64,000 nt of DNA from JBDGYW01 sp964518955 (GTDB lineage Bacteria; Gemmatimonadota; Gemmatimonadetes; Gemmatimonadales; GWC2-71-9), in assembly GCA_964518955.1 (NCBI GenBank), contig CAZFHS010000031.1, forward strand, positions 16,248 to 80,247, given 5' to 3'. A program made the translations under genes and the position numbers. Below the pieces are notes generated by a model that saw only the letters and a program-made list of their open reading frames with translations, was not told the DNA's origin and made no database searches. Shown here piece after piece: positions 1 through 8,204 of this stretch. Position 1 is the stretch's first letter; every line of letters begins with the position of its first letter.

Positions 1-1533
1 AACCTCTTCTACTCGGCCGCCGAGGAGATGGGTGTGACGCTGTGCCGCACCTCGTTCTCGGCAAACATCAAGGAGCGGCGTGATTACTCTTGCGCCGTGT
101 TCGACGGCGACGGCCACCTGGTTGCGCAGGGCGAGCACATGCCGGTGCACTTGGGATCGATGCCGCTATCGGTGGACGCGGCCATCGAGAGTGTGGAGAT
201 GGAACCGGGCGACATGGTCGTGCTGAACGACCCGTTCAGAGGTGGCACACACCTGCCCGACATCACCCTCGTGCAACCGATTTTCCTCGAAGGCGAGACC
301 AAGCCGATCTTCTACGTCGCCAACCGGGCACATCATGCAGACGTGGGCGGGATGACACCGGGCTCTATGCCTCTCGCCGAATCGGTGTTCCAGGAGGGAA
401 TCCGGATTCCGCCCGTGAAGCTCGTGCGGCGCGGCGAAGTCGTGCGCGACGTGATGGACCTGATCCTGCTCAATGTGCGCACACCCGTGGAGCGTGAGGG
501 AGATCTCACCGCGCAAATCGCCTCGAATCGAACGGGAGAGCGTCGGCTGCTTGCGATGGCCGAGAAGTACGGCGCGGATACAGTGACGGACTACATGCAT
601 CATCTGCAGGATTACACCGAGCGGATGACGCGCGACGCAATCAAGCAGATCCCCGATGGCAGCTATCGGTTCGAGGATTGCATGGACGACGACGGGCTTG
701 GGAACGGTCCGCTCCCGATCGTCGTCACACTCACTGTCGAAGGCGATACGGCCAGGGTCGACTTCACCGGCACGACGGAGCAGGCCAAGGGAAGCGTGAA
801 CGCGATCTATGCAATCACTCTCTCGGCGGTCATGTACTGCTTCCGAGTGATCGTGCCGTTTGCGATTCCGTCGAACCACGGCACGCTCCGGCCGCTCGAG
901 GTGATTGCGCCATTGGGAACGCTGGTTAACGCCAATCCTCCGGCACCGGTAGCCGGCGGCAACGTCGAGACCTCGCAGCGCATCGTCGACACTGTGCTTG
1001 GCGCACTGGCGCAGGCGATTCCCGACAAGATCCCGGCCGCCAGCAGCGGCACTATGAACAACCTCACGCTCGGCGGCATCGATCCACGTACCGGAGAAGA
1101 CTTCGCCTATTACGAAACGATTGCCGGCGGCATGGGTGCTCGGCCGAATTCCAATGGCCTGGACGCGACGCACACCCACATGACCAACAGCCTCAACACG
1201 CCGATCGAGGCGTTGGAGCACATCTATCCGTTCAGGGTGCGGCGTTACGCGATTCGACGCGGCTCGCACGGCGAAGGGAAGTTCCGCGGCGGCGACGGTG
1301 TGGTGCGGGAGGTAGAAGTTCTCTGCCCGGCGCAGGTGACGATTTTGAGCGACAGACGGATCAATTCTCCGTATGGGTTAGGAGGGGGAGAAGAGGGAGG
1401 GGAGGGAGAGAACGTGTTGGTTGGTCCCGACGGCATCGAGCACGAGTTGCCATCAAAGGCGAGCGTGTCGGTTGAGGCGGGGACGACGATCAGCGTGCGG
1501 ACGCCTGGGGGCGGAGGGTTTGGGGAGGGTTGA
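1..1533 (+). CDS. Hydantoinase B / oxoprolinase family protein, 5'-truncated by window edge
   Basis: The reading frame is open from base 1, and residues before the first ATG (base 28) already match the family, so the gene starts upstream of the window. Family features seen: EEMGVTLCRTSFSANIKERRDYSCAVFD near the start of the visible part, a GDMVVLNDPFRGGTHLPD block, HHADVGGMTPGSMP, and a C-terminal region with GKFRGGDG and the glycine-rich end TPGGGGFGEG. HyuB-type subunits work with a HyuA ATPase subunit in ATP-dependent hydrolysis of hydantoins or 5-oxoproline in the cytoplasm. The partner would be expected just upstream, outside the window. The exact substrate cannot be read from sequence. 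Confidence 0.9.
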   Translation, partial: NLFYSAAEEMGVTLCRTSFSANIKERRDYSCAVFDGDGHLVAQGEHMPVHLGSMPLSVDAAIESVEMEPGDMVVLNDPFRGGTHLPDITLVQPIFLEGETKPIFYVANRAHHADVGGMTPGSMPLAESVFQEGIRIPPVKLVRRGEVVRDVMDLILLNVRTPVEREGDLTAQIASNRTGERRLLAMAEKYGADTVTDYMHHLQDYTERMTRDAIKQIPDGSYRFEDCMDDDGLGNGPLPIVVTLTVEGDTARVDFTGTTEQAKGSVNAIYAITLSAVMYCFRVIVPFAIPSNHGTLRPLEVIAPLGTLVNANPPAPVAGGNVETSQRIVDTVLGALAQAIPDKIPAASSGTMNNLTLGGIDPRTGEDFAYYETIAGGMGARPNSNGLDATHTHMTNSLNTPIEALEHIYPFRVRRYAIRRGSHGEGKFRGGDGVVREVEVLCPAQVTILSDRRINSPYGLGGGEEGGEGENVLVGPDGIEHELPSKASVSVEAGTTISVRTPGGGGFGEG

Positions 1534-1638
1534 TCCTAGATTGCAGATCGAGACGATTTGAGATTGCAGATTGGTGGCGATGCGGAGGAGGGTTGAGGGC
1601 GGCGGGTTGACTCCGAGCTTCACGGAGAGAAGGAGACT

Positions 1639-2811
1639 ATGCCGAGGAGTACTATCCCGATCGTAAGGGGATCCACGTTGAACCGCATTTGCCTATGCGC
1701 ACTTGCCCTCTCCCTTCCGAACTTCATGGGATGTGCCGAAGGATCCGACACCAACTCAGATCCAATGCCCGACATCTCCTCAGACCCCATCACTATTTCC
1801 GTCGATCCTGCCGTAGAACTGATCAGCATCATCTACCGGCTGGCCGGCATGCCCCAGTATGATTTGAGGGAACTGCCCGGATACATTGCCGATATCGAAG
1901 AACATTTCCGTCCCTTCCGAAATCACCGGGCAGTGGAAACGGCACGGGATCTAGCGGCAAGTCACAGGATCAACGGAAGCGCCCCCATGGCGCTGGCCGT
2001 GTACCTGACTTTCCCGGAACTCGAAGGTGAGGCACCTCTCGATCCTCCTCCTCCGGACCTGGATCATCGGTGGACCCCCGACATCATTGCCGAGTTCCTA
2101 TCTGCGGTCAGAGACTTCGCCTCTGTTTCGTCTTTTTCGGAGTTCTACGCGAGCAGGAGCGAATATTACAACCTCTCCGTCGAGAGCCTCCGTTCCTCCC
2201 TCGAAGGGCACGACATCCTTCCGTGGCTCCAGGAGTTCTTCGGGAAGGAACCGGAGCGGTACGCCATCATCGTGGGCATGCAGCAGGGTTATGGTAACTA
2301 CGGCCTCAGCACCACATCCGAGGATGGCTCGGTTGAATACATCTCCATTATGGGTGCAAACTCGCCGTCCATCTTCCGGAAGGTCCCCAGCTTCTCACAG
2401 TGGTGGTTCATCCCCACCGTGGTCCACGAGTTCGCCCACTCCTTCGTGAATCCGGCGGTCTACGCGACCGAGACCCTGCTCGAGGACGTTAGCGAAAGGC
2501 TCTATCCCTACCATCGAGCGAAGATGATGGAACAGGGCTATTCTACCTGGCAGCATATGGCCTTCGAGTACCTGGTCAGAGCCAGCGTCAACCGATACTT
2601 GCTGGAACACGAGGATGAGAATGGGTATCGCCGACGGATCGAGGCCGACCAGAACCAGGGATTCCCCGGCATCATTCTCCTGACCGAGCGTCTGGCCGAA
2701 TACGAGGAGAACCGAAACCTTTATCCGGACCTGGAGGCATTCATGCCACGGGTGGCGGGGTGCTTCGAGGAGATCCTTCGGACCTTGAGGGATGAGGGAG
2801 ACCCGCGATGA
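1639..2811 (+). CDS. Putative lipoprotein with HExxH metallopeptidase-like motif (DUF4932-like)
   Basis: A 390-residue protein with a hydrophobic N-terminal segment ending in FMGC, a plausible lipobox, followed by a Ser/Asp-rich linker. This suggests a lipid-anchored periplasmic or surface protein. At about residue 262 it has VVHEFAHSFVNP, an HExxH zinc site with a downstream N-P typical of proteins grouped as DUF4932, which are otherwise uncharacterised. Peptidase activity is inferred only from this motif. An AAGGAG sits very close to the ATG at 1639. A TTG at codon 14 with AGGGG seven bases upstream is an alternative start that would give a more compact signal peptide. It converges on the kinase array that follows. 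Confidence 0.6.
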   Translation: MPRSTIPIVRGSTLNRICLCALALSLPNFMGCAEGSDTNSDPMPDISSDPITISVDPAVELISIIYRLAGMPQYDLRELPGYIADIEEHFRPFRNHRAVETARDLAASHRINGSAPMALAVYLTFPELEGEAPLDPPPPDLDHRWTPDIIAEFLSAVRDFASVSSFSEFYASRSEYYNLSVESLRSSLEGHDILPWLQEFFGKEPERYAIIVGMQQGYGNYGLSTTSEDGSVEYISIMGANSPSIFRKVPSFSQWWFIPTVVHEFAHSFVNPAVYATETLLEDVSERLYPYHRAKMMEQGYSTWQHMAFEYLVRASVNRYLLEHEDENGYRRRIEADQNQGFPGIILLTERLAEYEENRNLYPDLEAFMPRVAGCFEEILRTLRDEGDPR

Positions 2812-2866
2812 GCGCGAAGCGCGCCGAGCCGAGGGTTCATCCTCGGAACCCACGACGCGGAGGCAA

Positions 2867-5149
2867 TTAGACCTCGAACTCCTCCCATTCTTTCTTCACT
2901 CGCTCCATTAGGTCCTTGTATCGCCGCTCTCCTCGGATGTTTTCCAAAAATGGATCGTGCTGTGCGAGCATTGGGTAGTTGATGAAGCCCGCGTTGATTG
3001 CAGCTTCCGTCCACTTCAGCGCCTCATCGGTCTCACGGAGCAGAGAAAACGCGCCTGCCAAGTAATGAGCAAAGGTTGGGTCCCGTTCGCTCGTTTTGAC
3101 GAACTCGGGACTCATTACGCCAAAGGCGGCTTCCTCTTCCTGTTCGATTGCATGTTTCAGCACCAGCGCCACTTTACACATCGCTTCATCTCGATCCAAC
3201 CGCCCACTATCGTCCATAGTTGAGAGAGCAGCCTTGTGGTCACCGCTGTACATGAGACCGGTAGCAAGGGCAAGCATGCTGTAAGGGACGTCGGGGTACA
3301 TTTCGAACAACTTCTCAGCAAGCGGGACGACGCGATCGAATTCACCGGCGTAAAAGACCGCCAGGACTTGAACGACATTCGCAATGAAATCGAGCGGATC
3401 GATTTGAGCGAGCTTTTCACATAACGGAATCCCGGCAGAGGTCTTACCTGCGAGAAAATAGACACATATCAGACCCTCAATAGCAAACGCGTCGGCCGGT
3501 TCGGATGCCAAGGCCTTCTTGAAGTGTTGTGCCGATTGTTGCATATCACCTTCCAGATGACCTATCCAACCGCGAACCGCATGCGCATACGGAAGGTCGG
3601 GCGACAGCGCAAGTGCCCTGTCAACGCTTTCGTGAGCCTTGGCGAGATATTCCTCTTGTTCCGCACCAAGGTTCACTAGCTGCCAATACGCAAAACCCAT
3701 GGTTGAATACAGCAGCGCATTGTCACCGATGATATCGACCGCGTTCTGAAGGAGCCGCAGAGCTTGGAGTGTCGACTCCACCGTGAATTTGAACACCTCA
3801 GCTCTGGCCTTTAGATGGCACTCGTACGCAGCGATGTTCTCGATCGGGCGCTCCGCAATCTTCTCTTCCTCCGCATCCGTGAGGCGTACCTTTAGCGCTT
3901 CAACGATGCCAAGGGACACCTCTTCCTGAAAATCAAAGACATTCTCGAGTGTTCCCGTATACTTGTCCGCCCAGAGGTGTACGTCGCTGCTCGCATCAAT
4001 CAACTGAGCCGTAATGCGGAGACTATTACCCGCCTTTCGCACGCTACCTTCAAGCACATATCGGACGTTGAGTTCATTGGCAATCTCGGGGATCTTCTTG
4101 TTCGATCCCTTGAACGTCATCGCCGAACTACGTGATATGACTTGCAGAGCACCGACCATTGAAAGGTCCGAAATCACCTCCTCCGTCAGACCGTCGCTGA
4201 AGTACTCCTGCTCCGGATCCGGACTCAGATTCTCAAACGGAAGCACCACAATCGACTTCACCTCAGGCTCGGCTTCAGTCGGCTCAGCGAATAGCGCCTC
4301 CGAAAACGCCTTCGCCGACTCGAACCGATCCGCACGCGCCTTCCCTAGTGCTTTCGCAATTGCATTCGCCACCGGCTGAGGTACGCTAGATCGGACGGTG
4401 GTGATCGGCGGCGCAGGATCTGTTACGTGCTTCGCTAGTATCGCTTGCGGGTTGGAGGCGACAAACGGAGGATCCCCCGCCAGCATCTCATACAGAACGC
4501 ACGCCAGCGAGTAGACGTCACTGCGTCCGTCGATGTCACGATCACCAGCCACTTGCTCTGGACTCATGTAGGCAGGTGTGCCGAGTGACATACCGGTCTC
4601 GGTCAAGCGGTCGCCGCCCGCCGACTTCACCGCCAGCGCGATTCCGAAGTCGGCGACCATCGCCTGGCCTTCGTGGAACAGGATGTTCTCTGGCTTGATG
4701 TCGCGGTGGACCACGTCGCGGCGGTGTGCGTAGTCGAGGGCGGCTGCTACCTGCCTGGTTACAGTGAGTGCGTCGTCGACAGAGAGCTGTTTCTCGCGGG
4801 TCAGTCGTTCGCGGAGTGTGTCGCCCTCGATGTACGGCATAACGTAGTACAGAAAGGCGGACGGTCGGACAGGCGGACAGGCGGACGGTTGCTCCACGGC
4901 AATTCCCGAATCCAGGAGCTGAAGGATGTTGGGATGGTTGAGGCTAGCTGCGATCTCTATCTCACGTTGGAAACGTTCGGTGCCAAGCACAGCAGACAAC
5001 TCGGGTCGCAGCACCTTCACCGCGACCTTGCGGCGGTGCTTTACATCCTCGGCAAGATACACGGTCGCCATGCCGCCCTGACCCAACTCGCGTTCAATCA
5101 CATAGCGGTCCGACAAGACCTTGGGCAGATCGCCAAAGGAGTCACTCAT
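2867..5149 (-). CDS. Ser/Thr protein kinase with TolB-like and TPR domains (array copy 1)
   Basis: 760 residues. An N-terminal Hanks-type kinase is complete, with glycine loop GQGGMATVY, VAVK lysine, catalytic HRDIKPEN and DFG, and a GTPAYMSPEQ activation segment. After about residue 300 comes a TolB/FlgO-like domain (SIVVLPFENLSPDPEQEYFSDGL), as in CadC-like and adenylate-cyclase-like signalling proteins, then TPR-like helical repeats to the end. No transmembrane helix separates kinase and TolB part, so it is probably cytoplasmic. The C-terminus VKKEWEEFEV is shared with its neighbours. A proline-rich hinge insertion before FLYYVMPY is encoded by an 8-bp tandem repeat. Upstream lies an element with GCTAAGATG on the plus strand; no Shine-Dalgarno is visible. 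Confidence 0.9.
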   Translation of the reverse strand: MSDSFGDLPKVLSDRYVIERELGQGGMATVYLAEDVKHRRKVAVKVLRPELSAVLGTERFQREIEIAASLNHPNILQLLDSGIAVEQPSACPPVRPSAFLYYVMPYIEGDTLRERLTREKQLSVDDALTVTRQVAAALDYAHRRDVVHRDIKPENILFHEGQAMVADFGIALAVKSAGGDRLTETGMSLGTPAYMSPEQVAGDRDIDGRSDVYSLACVLYEMLAGDPPFVASNPQAILAKHVTDPAPPITTVRSSVPQPVANAIAKALGKARADRFESAKAFSEALFAEPTEAEPEVKSIVVLPFENLSPDPEQEYFSDGLTEEVISDLSMVGALQVISRSSAMTFKGSNKKIPEIANELNVRYVLEGSVRKAGNSLRITAQLIDASSDVHLWADKYTGTLENVFDFQEEVSLGIVEALKVRLTDAEEEKIAERPIENIAAYECHLKARAEVFKFTVESTLQALRLLQNAVDIIGDNALLYSTMGFAYWQLVNLGAEQEEYLAKAHESVDRALALSPDLPYAHAVRGWIGHLEGDMQQSAQHFKKALASEPADAFAIEGLICVYFLAGKTSAGIPLCEKLAQIDPLDFIANVVQVLAVFYAGEFDRVVPLAEKLFEMYPDVPYSMLALATGLMYSGDHKAALSTMDDSGRLDRDEAMCKVALVLKHAIEQEEEAAFGVMSPEFVKTSERDPTFAHYLAGAFSLLRETDEALKWTEAAINAGFINYPMLAQHDPFLENIRGERRYKDLMERVKKEWEEFEV
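4853..4887. repeat. Octanucleotide tandem repeat inside kinase copy 1
   Basis: About four 8-bp units of the type AGGCGGAC / GGTCGGAC in tandem. They encode the extra residues SACPPVRPS between DSG and FLYYVMPY in the kinase N-lobe hinge. Array copy 3 lacks this insertion. The period of 8 in a coding region means each added unit changes frame, so only some copy numbers stay open. Confidence 0.6.
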
Positions 5150-5154
5150 GGTGA

Positions 5155-5163
5155 GCTAAGATG
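5155..5163 (-). promoter_or_regulatory. Shared upstream element of kinase copy 1 (CATCTTAGC)
   Basis: CATCTTAGC read on the minus strand ends five bases before the ATG of the kinase. The same element stands in the same place before kinase copy 2 and about 43 bases before the CMD gene. No Shine-Dalgarno is present here, so the message may be leaderless, with this element acting as a -10 region. That role is inferred. Confidence 0.3.
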
Positions 5164-5235
5164 TGGCTGCATTCAGCAGTGCGCTAGAGGAGATGATTGC
5201 AAATCGCGCGCTGGTACCAGTCGTTGAGCCTGGCG

Positions 5236-5454
5236 CTAGTCGACGATATCCTCGACGCGAAGAGTCGCATGCCTCAGAATCGCACGCAGAGTTCCTTTGG
5301 CCAGCGTTCTATGGTTGGGTACGGACAACCTCTTGTGCGGCGGGTCGAGATGCCGGAGGATGATGTGACTGCCACTCTGATGATCGACTTCGAACCCGTG
5401 CCGGCGCAGCCGCCTGACGAGTTCAGCCCCGCTGACCACAGGCAGGCGACTCAC
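5236..5454 (-). CDS. hicA: HicA-type mRNA interferase toxin
   Basis: 72 residues with the compact HicA double-stranded-RNA-binding-like fold pattern: SGAELVRRLRRHGFEVDHQSG followed by the GSHIILRH core, where the histidine is the expected catalytic residue, and a C-terminal TLRAILRHA helix. HicA toxins cleave mRNA. The ATG overlaps the stop of the upstream hicB by four bases (ATGA), giving translational coupling in antitoxin-first order. The module sits in the spacer between kinase copies 1 and 2. Confidence 0.85.
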   Translation of the reverse strand: MSRLPVVSGAELVRRLRRHGFEVDHQSGSHIILRHLDPPHKRLSVPNHRTLAKGTLRAILRHATLRVEDIVD

Positions 5455-5681
5455 TTCACTTCCACCACCTCTTCGGACAGCCCAGGTGGTATTTCCTCAC
5501 CGCGTTCCCTGAGACTAGCGAGGTATCCGGCTATTGCGTCCTTGATATTCGCGAGCGCCTGCTCTCGCGTGTGCCCCTGGCTCACACATCCTGGGAGGGA
5601 GGGAGCCTCTGCGACGAACACGCCATCTTCATCCCGTTCGATGAGCACCCTGTATTGAGCAGCCACGCGGTCTCCAAACAT
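5451..5681 (-). CDS. hicB: HicB-family antitoxin
   Basis: 76 residues with the HicB/UPF0150 signature: a YRVLIERDEDGVFVAEAPSLPGCVSQG strand pattern, then TREQALANIKDAIAGYLASLRERGEEIP. It has only the partial RNase-H-like domain and no C-terminal DNA-binding extension, so it probably neutralises HicA by direct binding, with limited autoregulation of its own. It precedes and overlaps hicA. An internal GTG at codon 6 has GGAGA a few bases upstream and may be the true start. Confidence 0.85.
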   Translation of the reverse strand: MFGDRVAAQYRVLIERDEDGVFVAEAPSLPGCVSQGHTREQALANIKDAIAGYLASLRERGEEIPPGLSEEVVEVK

Positions 5682-5812
5682 GAACAGACGATAATGACAA
5701 TCTTGTGTGCGGCTAGCATCATTCTATCGCGAATATCATCAAATCTACTTGCAGCCGACAGAACGTGCTCGGCCTTAGTGTGATCTCTCGGGTTATGGGA
5801 AAGCGAGTCCCT

Positions 5813-8095
5813 TCACGCCTCGAACTCCTCCCACTCTTTCTTCACTCGCACCATCAACCTCTGAAACCGTGTGTCATCACGGAGGTTTGCCAACAAGGGG
5901 TCCTGCTCGGCCATAAACGGATAGTTGATCCAGCCAATTTCCACGGCGTGTTCCAACCACCAGAGCGCGTCATCTGTACCACCCGCCAGCGCGAAGGCCG
6001 CCGCCGCAAAATACGACCACGTCGGCTCTCGGTAACACCACTCGTGGAACTCAGGTGTGAACTCCGTCCGGACGGCTTCCACATCGTCTTCGAGACCGTG
6101 TTTGACCAAACGCGTGAGCCTAATGTGCGCTTGGCCCGGTGCCAGAGCAGCAGCCTCGTCTGCAGCTGCGATGGCCTCCGCGCGCTGTCCGACCCACGCG
6201 AAGCCCCAGGCGCGATGGAATTGCATCTGAACCACTCGATCGGAACCCCCCGTGACCATCCTGCCCACGGCCTGCAGCCCCTCGTCGAACCGGCCGTTGA
6301 ACCATGCCAGGTACACCGGAATGGCGTATGCCCAAACGTCGAGAGGCTCACGCTGGATATATCGCTCGGCAAGGGGGGCAGCCTCGTCCAGCTTCCCCGC
6401 GTACATGTACACGATCAACAGGCCCAGCAACGCCAGCGGCTCGCCCGGGTCATCCTCTAACGCACGCTTGAGGTGGCCTATGGCCTCCGGCGACGGCCTT
6501 CCCGTTCGATACGCAAAGCCTGCCAGGCCCAAGAGAGAGCGCGCCTTGGCGCAAGCCGGGTCGAGCGCGAGCGCCTTCCGCGCCCACACCTCGCACTTGT
6601 CCAAGTTCTCGTCTATCCCAATCCCGATGTTTGCCAGCCAGAAGTGGGCATAGCTGCTGCCACAATTCAGCAGGGCGTTGTCACCAACTATACCGCGCGC
6701 CACCTCGAGCTGCCGCAGCGCATCCTTCACACCTTCTTCGGTCACGCGACCGATCGCAGCGTTGGCCCTCAGGTACGCGTCGTATGCCCTCAAATCCTCG
6801 ATTGCCCGCTCGCTCATCCGATGCCGTTCGACCTCGGTCAGCTGGACGCGCAGCTCCTCCACTATGGATTGCGACACCTGTTCCTGAATTGCGAACACGT
6901 CGTCGAGCATGCCGGTGTACTTCTCCGCCCACAAGTGCTCGTCGGTTTCCGCGTCGATCAACTGGGCCGTGATGCGGAGACTGTTGCCTGCCCGGCGCAC
7001 ACTACCTTCCAGCACATATCGGACTTTGAGGTCCCGGGCGATGGTCGGCACGTCCTTCTTCGAGTCTCTGAGTAGCATCGCGGATGTCCGGGAGATCACG
7101 CGAAGCGCACTCACCTTCGACAGGTCGGCAATAAGTTCTTCGGTGAGCCCGTCAGCGAAAAACGCGTTATCCGGATCCGGGCTCAGGTTCTCAAACGGCA
7201 GCACAACAATCGACTTCACCTCAGGTTCTGCATCCTCCGCCTCGGCAAATAGAGCCTCCGAAAACGCCTTCGCAGAATCGAATCGGTCCGCCCTAGCCTT
7301 GCCAAGTGCCTTGGCGATCGCAGTGGCCACCGGTTGAGACACGCTCGACCGGACCGTAGTGATTGGCGGCGCAGGGTCCGTTACGTGCTTTGCGAGTATC
7401 GCCTGCGGATTGGAGGCGATGAAGGGCGGATCACCGGCAAGCATCTCGTACAACACGCACGCAAGCGAATAGATGTCACTGCGACCATCGATGTCGGGGT
7501 CACCGGCAACCTGCTCGGGACTCATGTATGCAGGTGTGCCGAGTGACATGCCCGTTTCGGTCAACCGATCACCACCTGCCGACTTCACCGCAAGTGCGAT
7601 ACCAAAGTCGGCTACCATCGCCTGGCCTTCGTGGAAGAGAATGTTCTCCGGCTTGATGTCGCGGTGGACCACGTCGCGGCGGTGGGCATACTCGAGCGCA
7701 CTGGCCACCTGCCTCGTGGTCTCCAATGCATCGTCAACGGGAAGCTGCTTTTCTCGGTTCAGACGCTCGCGAAGCGTGTCGCCTTCAACAAAAGGCATGA
7801 CGTAGTAGAGGAACTCCTGCGGACTGCCACTCTGCCCCTCTGCAGCTCTGCCACTGTCAAACAACTGCAGGATATTCGGGTGACTCAACCTGGCAGTGAC
7901 CTTGATCTCGTTGAGAAACCGCTCGCCGCCCAGCACGGCGGCCAACTCCGGCCGCAAGACCTTCACCGCCACCTTCCGTTCGTGCTTCACATCCTCGGCC
8001 AGATAGACCGTCGCCATCCCACCGGAGCCGAGTTCGCGCTCGATGGCGTAGCGGGAGGAAAGAGCGGATTTCAACCGATCAAAGGTGTCGCTCAT
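5813..8095 (-). CDS. Ser/Thr protein kinase with TolB-like and TPR domains (array copy 2)
   Basis: 760 residues, same plan as its neighbours: kinase with GSGGMATVY, VAVK, HRDIKPEN, DFG and GTPAYMSPEQVAG; TolB-like domain beginning SIVVLPFENLSPDPDNAFFADGL; then TPR repeats and the C-terminal VKKEWEEFEA. No membrane helix is evident. It is the closest relative of the decayed copy at 11.2-12.5 kb, and their 3' ends are nearly identical at the nucleotide level over several hundred bases, which points to recent duplication. A hinge insertion (AAEGQSGSPQE) is encoded by 8-bp units. The CATCTTAGC element lies five bases before the ATG. Confidence 0.9.
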   Translation of the reverse strand: MSDTFDRLKSALSSRYAIERELGSGGMATVYLAEDVKHERKVAVKVLRPELAAVLGGERFLNEIKVTARLSHPNILQLFDSGRAAEGQSGSPQEFLYYVMPFVEGDTLRERLNREKQLPVDDALETTRQVASALEYAHRRDVVHRDIKPENILFHEGQAMVADFGIALAVKSAGGDRLTETGMSLGTPAYMSPEQVAGDPDIDGRSDIYSLACVLYEMLAGDPPFIASNPQAILAKHVTDPAPPITTVRSSVSQPVATAIAKALGKARADRFDSAKAFSEALFAEAEDAEPEVKSIVVLPFENLSPDPDNAFFADGLTEELIADLSKVSALRVISRTSAMLLRDSKKDVPTIARDLKVRYVLEGSVRRAGNSLRITAQLIDAETDEHLWAEKYTGMLDDVFAIQEQVSQSIVEELRVQLTEVERHRMSERAIEDLRAYDAYLRANAAIGRVTEEGVKDALRQLEVARGIVGDNALLNCGSSYAHFWLANIGIGIDENLDKCEVWARKALALDPACAKARSLLGLAGFAYRTGRPSPEAIGHLKRALEDDPGEPLALLGLLIVYMYAGKLDEAAPLAERYIQREPLDVWAYAIPVYLAWFNGRFDEGLQAVGRMVTGGSDRVVQMQFHRAWGFAWVGQRAEAIAAADEAAALAPGQAHIRLTRLVKHGLEDDVEAVRTEFTPEFHEWCYREPTWSYFAAAAFALAGGTDDALWWLEHAVEIGWINYPFMAEQDPLLANLRDDTRFQRLMVRVKKEWEEFEA
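7829..7857. repeat. Octanucleotide repeat inside kinase copy 2
   Basis: About three 8-bp units of the form nCTCTGCn in tandem, at the same hinge position as the unrelated 8-bp repeat of copy 1. A similar run occurs in the decayed copy near 12215-12243. Confidence 0.5.
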
Positions 8096-8100
8096 GGTTC

Positions 8101-8110
8101 GCTAAGATGC
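8101..8110 (-). promoter_or_regulatory. Shared upstream element of kinase copy 2 (GCATCTTAGC)
   Basis: Ten bases identical to the element before the CMD gene, and nine of them identical to the one before kinase copy 1, at the same distance from the ATG as in copy 1. Possible core promoter of a leaderless message; function inferred. Confidence 0.3.
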
Positions 8111-8204
8111 GATAGGTGTACGGCAAACGCCAGTGCGGTATGCAGCCGCAGTGGCGGCCATGGTGCAACGTTTCCAAGAGCCGTATTGCAGTGACTTCGG
8201 CGGG

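Noticed and set aside
166..1269. Long minus-strand open frame inside the hydantoinase gene
   Set aside because: Arg/His-rich antisense shadow of a clearly conserved plus-strand gene.
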